Source of the DNA: CALBPI01 sp039700805
Lineage (GTDB): Bacteria; Pseudomonadota; Gammaproteobacteria; Steroidobacterales; Woeseiaceae
Direction: 5' to 3'
Length of the DNA stretch: 7,371 bases
NCBI GenBank assembly: GCA_039700805.1
Contig: JBCAZE010000152.1
Location: 1 to 7,371 of the forward strand
The notes under the pieces were generated by a model. It saw nothing but the letters and a program-made list of their open reading frames with translations, made no database searches and had not been told where the DNA came from. Below are positions 1 to 6,294 of this stretch, piece by piece (positions within the stretch are counted from its first letter, which is position 1; each line of letters starts with the position of its first letter). The translations under genes and the position numbers were made by a program.

Positions 1-444
1 ATGCAGCAATGTCTGATCTTCATACCGATCTTTTGTCGCAGCCACCGCGGCGTCGACAATGCCTGCTACGACGACATTGTTGGCTTTCAAAATGCCAAGC
101 AGTAATGACAAAGCACCAGACTCCAAATACCCCGGCACGACTAAGACGACTTCTGTCGCGTTCTTCGGCACTAAGGCATCGAGCTGCGCGCTCACAAGAT
201 CCGCGCGTGTCAACGCGGAGTTCGGTAACGGCTCTGTGGATAGTCGATACCAATAGTCATTGCAGCTTTGGCGTGGGTGCCGACGCGCATCTTTGAACGC
301 ATCGCCGCCGACGGCAATGATCTGCCGCCCCTGATAGCGGGCATAGCCCGGCTCAGCAGCGACTTGTTGCCCGCCACTTCGTACGATCAATTCAACGTCA
401 TGAATTTGAACAACAACGCGCAACGATGGGTCCTCGCTAGGCAT
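1..444 (-). CDS. Hsp70/actin-fold ATPase-like protein, N-terminal part (C-terminus off window)
   Basis: An open frame of 148 codons starts at ATG 444-442 and runs off the left edge without a stop. The start overlaps the end of the upstream channel gene by 8 bases (ATGCCTAG), which fits translational coupling; no clear Shine-Dalgarno is visible. Residues about 99-136 read like the DnaK segment around 'TVPAYF...IINEPTAAA': a hydrophobic strand ending in VVLVVPGYLE (99-108), a helix, then VVVAGIVDAAVAA (123-135). Upstream lie EPGYARYQG (32-40) and RRHPRQSCNDYWYRLSTEPL (53-72), which I associate from memory with Hsp70-like proteins of Gammaproteobacteria. The usual N-terminal phosphate-binding motif (DLGTTN type) is absent; the protein begins LRVVVQIHDVELIVRSGG instead. 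Either ATP binding is altered or the protein is a structural relative. The fold is a motif-based inference. Function and substrate are unknown, but position places it with a membrane kinase and channel operon. Confidence 0.66.
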   Translation of the reverse strand, partial: MPSEDPSLRVVVQIHDVELIVRSGGQQVAAEPGYARYQGRQIIAVGGDAFKDARRHPRQSCNDYWYRLSTEPLPNSALTRADLVSAQLDALVPKNATEVVLVVPGYLESGALSLLLGILKANNVVVAGIVDAAVAATKDRYEDQTLLH

Positions 445-1243
445 GCTCTGCGTACATGTGAGCGATCAAACGCTCATCGACATAAGCTTCGGTATCGAAC
501 ACCAGTCGTTCCTGCATCAATTGCAACTGGTGGACTAAGAACATCAAGAAAATGCTGATCATCAGAGAAATAAAGGTTGAGTTGAACGCAACACCAAGAC
601 TCTGCGTGACACCCGCAATGTCACCCTGTACGGCTCGATCGGCTTGCGCCAGGGCCTCACCAATGCCTCGAACCGTTCCAATAAAGCCAACAGATGGGAT
701 CGCCCATGAGATGTAGCGAATCATCGATAACTCCGACTCCAATTTGTCGGCCTCCGATTCACAAATGGTATGTGTCGATGACGCGACGTCCTGCACGTTG
801 CCGGTAGAACTGAACCGCTGCAAAGCAGCTAGCAATGCGCGTGGTAACAACATGCGTCGCGTCGGCTGATCAAGCGCTTGGATCTGGCGGGAGTATTCAC
901 GCGTATCCTCAGGCAGCACCCGCATCCCCTCGGCAACAGCCACCAAGTTGCGTTCCAGCAAGTGCCGCTCTTTAACGATCATCATCGCCTTATATGCCAT
1001 GATCGCAAGCGCCCACAGCATGAGAATAAAACATGCCTCTTGCTCCAGATCTTTAATCAACACCCAAACAGATCGCTCACGAACGTAGTCTGGGTTTTGC
1101 TCGGCCTCTAGGTTCTGCGCCGCAATGACTTCGGCGGCTGCCGGCCGAATCACGGTGACATAGGAGCCATGCACAATGACAATAGCTATCACCAGTGAAA
1201 ACAGCTGGTAAACAAATTCAACCGGAATATTCTTTTTGTTCAT
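437..1243 (-). CDS. MotA/TolQ/ExbB-family proton-channel-like membrane protein
   Basis: This 268-residue protein has four predicted membrane helices: about residues 10-32, 70-90, 178-197 and 215-237. The last pair carries the MotA/TolQ/ExbB signature: IPSVGFIGTVRGI (182-194), then SLGVAFNSTFISLMIS (215-230). P183, T190 and T223 sit where the family has its conserved proline and pore-lining threonines. A cytoplasmic stretch of about 90 residues separates helices 2 and 3, as in the family. Members form the multimeric A subunit of inner-membrane motors that turn ion flow into mechanical work on an envelope partner. That partner (MotB/TolR/ExbD type, with a membrane aspartate) is not seen in this window. 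The start ATG directly follows the stop of the upstream small gene (TAAATG), and GGTGGA lies 7 bases before it. The family call is firm; ion use and biological role are unknown. Confidence 0.88.
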   Translation of the reverse strand: MNKKNIPVEFVYQLFSLVIAIVIVHGSYVTVIRPAAAEVIAAQNLEAEQNPDYVRERSVWVLIKDLEQEACFILMLWALAIMAYKAMMIVKERHLLERNLVAVAEGMRVLPEDTREYSRQIQALDQPTRRMLLPRALLAALQRFSSTGNVQDVASSTHTICESEADKLESELSMIRYISWAIPSVGFIGTVRGIGEALAQADRAVQGDIAGVTQSLGVAFNSTFISLMISIFLMFLVHQLQLMQERLVFDTEAYVDERLIAHMYAEHA

Positions 1244-1507
1244 TTAGATATCCACCGGATAGTCTAGGGATTGATCGGCCGAGACGTTTTTGGACGGAAT
1301 AAAGTCATCATCCTCGTCGCCGTAAATGAGTTCAGCATCAGACAACACTTTCTCCACCTCCGCATCCTCCGCGGCAAGCCCCGCATCGTCTTCCGTGGCA
1401 GCCGAATCGTCATTGGATGCGCCCGAATCGTCGCCCGTCACTTGGGCCAGCGCGATACCGCTGAGGACAGCGATAAAAAAAGCCAGAATCAATTGTCGAA
1501 CACTCAT
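1244..1507 (-). CDS. Small acidic exported protein (87 aa)
   Basis: The start at 1507 is preferred because AGGAG lies 5 bases upstream and the product then begins with a classical signal peptide: a basic start (MSVRQ), a hydrophobic core (LILAFFIAVLSGIAL) and a likely signal peptidase I site after ALA at residues 19-21. The same frame stays open to an ATG at 1636, but that would overlap the upstream coding region and bury the signal peptide. The mature part (22-87) has 15 Asp and 6 Glu against 2 Lys, so it is strongly acidic and probably mostly disordered. The C-terminus, DDFIPSKNVSADQSLDYPVDI without its first residue at 68-87, is less repetitive and looks like a docking tail. I recognise no named family. 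Its place between the FGE-like protein and the channel suggests a periplasmic partner of one of them; that is inference. Confidence 0.8.
   Translation of the reverse strand: MSVRQLILAFFIAVLSGIALAQVTGDDSGASNDDSAATEDDAGLAAEDAEVEKVLSDAELIYGDEDDDFIPSKNVSADQSLDYPVDI
1251..1256 (-). promoter_or_regulatory. Shine-Dalgarno for the MotA/TolQ-like gene
   Basis: GGTGGA on the minus strand lies 7 bases before the ATG at 1243. It sits inside the last codons of the upstream small gene, so ribosomes ending that gene are already at the next start. It supports the start chosen for the channel protein. Confidence 0.5.
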
Positions 1508-1512
1508 AGCTG

Positions 1513-1517
1513 CTCCT
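1513..1517 (-). promoter_or_regulatory. Strong Shine-Dalgarno for the small exported protein
   Basis: AGGAG on the minus strand, 5 bases before the ATG at 1507, lies in the only intergenic gap of the operon (1508-1526). It fixes the start of the 87-residue protein. It is the best ribosome-binding site seen at any junction here, so this small gene may be translated independently and more strongly than its neighbours. Confidence 0.75.
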
Positions 1518-1526
1518 AACTCGAAC

Positions 1527-3956
1527 TCATTGTGCGTTACGAACGATCCGAAAACCCAGATCGTCGCGCGCATCCGCACCACCTTCGCGATACGCCAGTC
1601 GAAGTGCGGACACGTTTGCACTTCTCCAGCTTGCACCGCGAATCGTGTTTTCGCCGCCGCTCTGAGGTCCGCTGTAGTCTATTAATGGACCTTCGACAGA
1701 CGGATTAATTTCATAAATGTCCTGAACCCATTCGGCGACGTTCCCGTCGAGATCGTAAATTCCAGCTGCGTTCGCCCGAAAACTGCCAACCGGTGAACTT
1801 GCTGGGAACGCATCCTTGTACCCTTTGAGTATGTTGGATAACAGCGAGGCAGCGCTGTCGTCAGCGAAATTAGCGGTTTTCTCTGGTGGCGGCATCGCGG
1901 CGCCCCAGCCGAATCGTCGCGCACTGCCCTCACGACCAGCGTAACGTGCAAGCCACACCCATTCCGCCTCAGTGGGCAGTCGATAACCATCAACAGGCTC
2001 ATCGACCGCGGCTAATGAGCCGAACTCGCCGACGTACGCTGGCGTCAGGTTTTCTTTTTCACTAAGCCAGTTGCAATAAGCAGCAGCGTCTTGCCACGTG
2101 ACGTTGACGACCGGGTTCCTGTCGCCAGCGAGCGCCGGGTAAACGTCACTCCGTGAATCATGATTGCGCCGAAACGCGGCGAACTGCTTGTTCGTGACCT
2201 CATGAATCGCGGCATAAAATGGTCGCGTTAGGCGAACATCACGCAGTGCTTCATTGCTCCTGCGATCTGGCTCTCGTCGCGAACTGCCACGCCGGAACGT
2301 GCCGGGACGGATGTACCGCATCTTGTGTTCGTTGAACACCGTAATTTCTTGGTCAATTTTCGACAGGCGAATTTGCTCGGGGGTCTTTAACCGCGCATCG
2401 ACAGTTTGGGAGAAACCGGGTCGGGGCGTTATGCGCGTTTCGAAGTCGACGTAGCCGGGCTTACTCACACGAATGCGCTGCGGTTCCGCCGGTAAGTTCA
2501 CAACGACGGTACCACTCCCTTGCTCTCGACCGTTGATAAACACCTTCGCATCTGTCGGCACGGTACGAACCGTCACTTCGCCGATCTGCGCTGACAGTCG
2601 CAGGTTCAATGCCTCACGGCTTGCTGAAGGTAGTCGAACATTTCGGCTTACTGACCCGTAACCGGTACGAGTGAGTCTCAGCTGATAGTTCTTGTCTGCT
2701 TCCAATGCCAGCTGCAGCGGCGTAACCCCTTGATATTGACCGTTCAGCGTGACGCTAGCTGCCGCTGGCACTGACGATACTGTCAGCACGGCATCGGCAG
2801 GTTCGAACGTCAGTGGTGCCGCTTCAACATCGGTATTGGCGAAAACAACGTAGGTGCGGCGCACGGGTTTGTAACCATCGAGACGGAAAACGACGTCATG
2901 GCGTCCCTCCGCGAGTTCGACGATCGTCGGATTGCCCTCCGCCAACAACTCACCATCATCGGCAGAGTAAACACCGGCGCCCGCTGGGGTCGTCGGCACG
3001 CTAACGCGTGCTGAGTTGCGCACCAGCTGAACATCGAGCGTCTGAGTGACACCCCGGCCTTTGACAGCAATTTCGTCAGACCAATCTAAAAAACCCTCCG
3101 CGCTAACGGCGACGTCATAACGTCCCGGCATCAACCCTTCAAAGACGGCGGGCAAATCTGTCTCAAATTGATCGCCGGCAGTGTTTGTCAACCGCGCGGT
3201 TCCGGCCCCATTGCCGGATACCAGCACACTTCCTGGCAATGGAATTTGTTCGAGTACGACGACACCAAGCGATGCGTCGACATCGATATTGGTCGTCAGG
3301 TCTTGATAGCCTTGTGAGCGAAGGCGCACCGTATGAACCCCCGGACGTAGCAACCACCTGCCGGCCACGGGCACCGCAAACCCAGGGCCATCAATGACCA
3401 CTTGATCTGGTGTGGTCGGCAGCGTGTCGAAGCGCAGCGAAACAGCAGTCGTGAGCCACCACACGACCGCGCCCAGCAAGACCAATGTGCTAACGCCAAT
3501 CGCAGGCAATAACTTTGAAGGCTTTTTCTCAGGCGCACTGGCAACGTGCGGCTGCCATTCGGCAGCAACCAACTCATCTTGCTCCGCGCCTGTGGTCACC
3601 TCTGGTGGCTGCGTTGCAAAGGCACCGCCGCTGCTATCTTGATTCAATACAAGGCTGTCGCCCTCTTGCGTGACTGAAATCTTAAGGCCGAAGACTTCCA
3701 ATGAATTTCCCGCTTCGAGAAACACATTGCCGGACACGGGCGCCGCATTGACGCTGATCGGTGAGGGCCGGAGTAACGGCTGCAGAAACAACTGGCCTTG
3801 CAGACTATCGATCTGTGCCAATGTTTGCCCACCAGGGCCCGCTAAGCGAATATCAGCAGCACTCGTGGTGCCAATCACAACCGGCAATGATGCGAGATCA
3901 AAGCGGTTCTCGCTATCACCTGATTTCCAGACGAGACTTTCAGTAGGGTTGTTCAT
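1527..3956 (-). CDS. Transmembrane protein: FHA-like head, five PEGA-like units, FGE/SUMF1-like domain
   Basis: This 809-residue protein begins at ATG 3956, inside the kinase stop (ATGA overlap). Residues about 15-96 look like a degenerate FHA domain (LPVVIGTTSAADIRL, later an LEAGNSLEVFGLKISV end) but lack the usual GR, SxxH and NG residues. One membrane helix spans about 148-170, so the rest should be extracytoplasmic. Five PEGA-like beta units follow at about 173-523, with a G-Y/F turn at 216, 288, 361, 432 and 501. The C-terminal 545-807 is an FGE-sulfatase (SUMF1) fold: PGTFRRGS (551-558), EVTNKQF (586-592), YRLPTEAEW (658-666), YDLDGNVAEW (734-743), RGASWRS (773-779) and DDLGFRIVR (798-806). 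The catalytic cysteine positions are S779 and A784, and the domain's only cysteine is C628, so formylglycine-forming activity is unlikely. It probably serves as a binding or sensing module. PEGA and FGE calls are firm; the FHA call is weaker. Confidence 0.9.
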   Translation of the reverse strand: MNNPTESLVWKSGDSENRFDLASLPVVIGTTSAADIRLAGPGGQTLAQIDSLQGQLFLQPLLRPSPISVNAAPVSGNVFLEAGNSLEVFGLKISVTQEGDSLVLNQDSSGGAFATQPPEVTTGAEQDELVAAEWQPHVASAPEKKPSKLLPAIGVSTLVLLGAVVWWLTTAVSLRFDTLPTTPDQVVIDGPGFAVPVAGRWLLRPGVHTVRLRSQGYQDLTTNIDVDASLGVVVLEQIPLPGSVLVSGNGAGTARLTNTAGDQFETDLPAVFEGLMPGRYDVAVSAEGFLDWSDEIAVKGRGVTQTLDVQLVRNSARVSVPTTPAGAGVYSADDGELLAEGNPTIVELAEGRHDVVFRLDGYKPVRRTYVVFANTDVEAAPLTFEPADAVLTVSSVPAAASVTLNGQYQGVTPLQLALEADKNYQLRLTRTGYGSVSRNVRLPSASREALNLRLSAQIGEVTVRTVPTDAKVFINGREQGSGTVVVNLPAEPQRIRVSKPGYVDFETRITPRPGFSQTVDARLKTPEQIRLSKIDQEITVFNEHKMRYIRPGTFRRGSSRREPDRRSNEALRDVRLTRPFYAAIHEVTNKQFAAFRRNHDSRSDVYPALAGDRNPVVNVTWQDAAAYCNWLSEKENLTPAYVGEFGSLAAVDEPVDGYRLPTEAEWVWLARYAGREGSARRFGWGAAMPPPEKTANFADDSAASLLSNILKGYKDAFPASSPVGSFRANAAGIYDLDGNVAEWVQDIYEINPSVEGPLIDYSGPQSGGENTIRGASWRSANVSALRLAYREGGADARDDLGFRIVRNAQ
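3953..3956 (-). promoter_or_regulatory. ATGA start/stop overlap coupling kinase and PEGA/FGE gene
   Basis: The kinase stop TGA and the next ATG share four bases (ATGA). No Shine-Dalgarno is evident just upstream, so the second gene is probably translated by re-initiation. This would keep the two membrane proteins in matched amounts, which fits a physical partnership. Confidence 0.7.
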
Positions 3957-6292
3957 ATTGGCGTATCACAGACTACCGTTACCGGTTGCGTTTCACCATC
4001 AGAAAGCACCCGAAACTGTACGCGTTTATCGACATAGCCTCGCCGGCGACCAACCGCAGTGTACAAACCCGGTCGCAGTCTAAGTTCGCGTGAGTCAAAG
4101 CTGCCGAGTCGCTCGACGCGAAGTACATCGACAGCGGTCATACCATCCGACCGTAGCAGGACAGTTCTTGGCAACGCAGCGGTCTTTAGCAAATCGGTCA
4201 AAGAGACAATCTGTTCGCCGAGGCGATCGCCACGTGGGGAGAGAGACTGAAGCTGCGTGAGGAGCGAAGATGCATCGCGTAGCGCTTGTGTGTCGCTCAA
4301 TCGGTCTGGGTTTGCGAGCACCGCGAGCGTGCGCGTCTCAAGTGCTTGGCGATTACTCACGCGCAAAGCGCCCTGTCTCGCTTGATCGAGGCTCGCATCA
4401 ATCTCCAAAACTTTCTGATAGAGCGCATCTGCCTGTTGCCACTGTTCACGCGATTCGGAAGCGGTCGCATCCGCCAAGAGATTGTTGATGTTATCAAGGC
4501 GCTGAGCGAGCCGGACTTGTAGTAGCCCATCCTTCGGTCCACGATCCTGCGGCTTCAACTGAGCGGCGGCGTTGAATGCCCGGCTGGCATTCGAAAAGCG
4601 ACCTTCATCAAGTGCGGCAAGACCACGGGACATCGCCTGCTGAAAGTCGATTTCTGCCAAAATGCCACGCACCCGAGTAATCCCCTCTTGCGCGGGCGCC
4701 CAGAGACCGTCAAGTGACAACGCGGATTCATAGGCCGCCAAAGCGCCCTGCCAGTCTGACTCGTTCTCAGCGATGGCGCCAAGCGCCATTTGTTTCAACA
4801 CATCATCAAGCGCATCGGCACGATCAATACCTAGCTGGGCGAGCGCACTACCCGGTGTAATCGCCAATGCCAACGAGAATGCTTGGCGCGCTGCAACAGC
4901 ATCTTCGTTGAGCAGTGCGGCATCCCCGTCACGCATCGTCGCTTCGAAGACGTCGTTGACGCGTTCAGTCAGCGGCTTCAATAACGCAAGCGATTCACCA
5001 TAGCGCAGAATCGCTTGGTCGTAGTCACCCGCCAGATAAGCACGATCACCACGCTCGTAAACCTCGCGACCCTCGGTATAGCTCGCACCGGCCCAACGAT
5101 CGGCGGCGCGTTGCTCTAACACGTTCAATACCGACAACAACTCGCCGAGCACTTCTTCCGCATCGGCCCGCGTCGCAGCACTCTGCGCGCGCGCCGGCGA
5201 AGTGGGCGTTGCTTCCTCGGCCGTGGCGTCTTCTACCTCTGGTTCCTCGGCCTTCGCAGGTACCTGAATAGCCTCAGCGTTCGTAACTGCCGTGTCTGCT
5301 TTGTCGGGGCCCGCCAACCAACTGAGTCCACCAATGAACACGATCGCAAACAATGCAATCACGACAACCCCAATCAGCAACTGCCGCAAACTAACCCCTG
5401 AGGTATCACGCGATAAATCGTTAGGATTTTGTGGTGACTCAAACGCGCCATGCGGCAGCGGCTCGGGAGCGACTTCAGCCCTCGTGGCAGAAGCAGCAGG
5501 ACGGCGAACATTGATGTCCAGCGCCTGTAAGTCGACTTGCCCGCGTGTCACGCCAGCGGCTGCTAGTGCATCGCGCACTTCGACGAGCGAAGGTCTTTCT
5601 GATGTGACATCAAGCGCGCGACGCATCATATCGCTCACAACGAGAGGAATACCCTCTCGCTCAGACCCGGCCGGATCACCGGTTGCCAGCTCAGCCATCA
5701 CGCGGGCCAATGCGTACACATCGTCGGCGACCGTTGGTTTGTTGCCTGCAATTCGCTCGGGGCTTAAGTAAGCGGGCGTGCCGGAATCCTGAATCGTGTT
5801 ATCGCCTTCCTGCTCGGCGATGATCGCTGCCCCAAAGTCGGCTAAGTACGCAACGCCGCGTCGATCTAACAAAAAGTTGGAAGGCTTCAGGTCACCGTGA
5901 ATGATGCCCTTGCGGTGCCAGTAAATGAGCGTGTCGATGATGACCAGCAATGGGCCCGACCATGAATCGAATGATCTTCCGACCAGATCACAGAAATCGG
6001 TGCCGTCGATATATTGCATCGAGTAGGCCGGCCTGGCGCCGTCATGCCAACCAAGCGCACGCACGGTATGCGGGTGATTGATCGCCCGGGCGATCTGCCA
6101 CTCACGCTCAAACGCCGCAGCCAACGGTGGCCGCTCTGCCGCGCTAGCATCGAGGACCTTTAACGCAACGGGGATTCCCGCGCGGTCGTCTTCAGCGAGC
6201 CATACTTCGGTATTGGCGCCGACATGCAGTCGCTCGCCCAACAAGTAGCGGCCGGCGAAGCGCGCCTTGTCCTGACCAGAGGTGTCTCGCAT
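3953..6292 (-). CDS. Transmembrane Ser/Thr protein kinase with extracytoplasmic TPR and PEGA-like domains
   Basis: This 779-residue protein has an N-terminal Hanks-type kinase domain at about 14-247. Visible landmarks are VALK (42-45, ATP-binding K45), E64 of helix C before INHP, IIHGDLKPSN (130-139, catalytic D134, K136 and N139), ADFG (151-154, Mg-binding D152), GTPAYLSPE (171-179) and DDVYALA (190-196). The glycine loop is poor (LHVGANTEV, 22-30, only G25 kept), and HGD replaces HRD. All catalytic residues remain, so activity is likely. After a Pro/Ala-rich linker, a single membrane helix lies at about 305-326, followed by an acidic linker (346-360). About five TPR-like helical repeats follow between 405 and 650. 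The C-terminus (708-775) is a PEGA-like beta unit with a GY turn at 752-753. The kinase should face the cytoplasm and the repeats the periplasm. The substrate is not known; the FHA-like head of the next gene is a natural candidate partner. Confidence 0.92.
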   Translation of the reverse strand: MRDTSGQDKARFAGRYLLGERLHVGANTEVWLAEDDRAGIPVALKVLDASAAERPPLAAAFEREWQIARAINHPHTVRALGWHDGARPAYSMQYIDGTDFCDLVGRSFDSWSGPLLVIIDTLIYWHRKGIIHGDLKPSNFLLDRRGVAYLADFGAAIIAEQEGDNTIQDSGTPAYLSPERIAGNKPTVADDVYALARVMAELATGDPAGSEREGIPLVVSDMMRRALDVTSERPSLVEVRDALAAAGVTRGQVDLQALDINVRRPAASATRAEVAPEPLPHGAFESPQNPNDLSRDTSGVSLRQLLIGVVVIALFAIVFIGGLSWLAGPDKADTAVTNAEAIQVPAKAEEPEVEDATAEEATPTSPARAQSAATRADAEEVLGELLSVLNVLEQRAADRWAGASYTEGREVYERGDRAYLAGDYDQAILRYGESLALLKPLTERVNDVFEATMRDGDAALLNEDAVAARQAFSLALAITPGSALAQLGIDRADALDDVLKQMALGAIAENESDWQGALAAYESALSLDGLWAPAQEGITRVRGILAEIDFQQAMSRGLAALDEGRFSNASRAFNAAAQLKPQDRGPKDGLLQVRLAQRLDNINNLLADATASESREQWQQADALYQKVLEIDASLDQARQGALRVSNRQALETRTLAVLANPDRLSDTQALRDASSLLTQLQSLSPRGDRLGEQIVSLTDLLKTAALPRTVLLRSDGMTAVDVLRVERLGSFDSRELRLRPGLYTAVGRRRGYVDKRVQFRVLSDGETQPVTVVCDTPI

Positions 6293-6294
6293 TA
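6290..6294 (-). promoter_or_regulatory. TAATG stop/start overlap before the kinase
   Basis: The stop TAA of the right-edge gene and the ATG of the kinase share one base (TAATG). No good Shine-Dalgarno precedes it, so translation is likely coupled to the upstream gene. This supports the kinase start at 6292 and links the right-edge protein to the kinase module. Confidence 0.65.

Noticed and set aside
437..1243. Zorya-type antiphage defence (ZorA-like channel)
   Set aside because: The channel has the shared MotA/ExbB core only. It ends soon after the last helix, without the long cytoplasmic tail of ZorA, and no ZorB, ZorC or ZorD-like gene is seen.
1508..1526. Terminator or promoter in the only intergenic gap
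   Set aside because: Nineteen bases with no inverted repeat, T-run or promoter-like boxes; it holds only a Shine-Dalgarno site.
1508..1636. N-terminal extension of the small acidic protein from an ATG at 1636
   Set aside because: It would overlap the end of the PEGA/FGE gene by about 110 bases and bury the signal peptide. The ATG at 1507 has AGGAG at ideal spacing.
3670..4083. Plus-strand open frame of 137 codons across the kinase/PEGA-FGE junction
   Set aside because: It shows no recognisable motif, and both minus-strand proteins here are well supported. Best explained as an antisense shadow.
5292..5771. Plus-strand open frame of 159 codons
   Set aside because: It lies opposite the kinase gene, has Ser/Thr/Ala-rich composition without domain motifs, and no ribosome-binding site was noted. 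It is a shadow of the minus-strand coding region.
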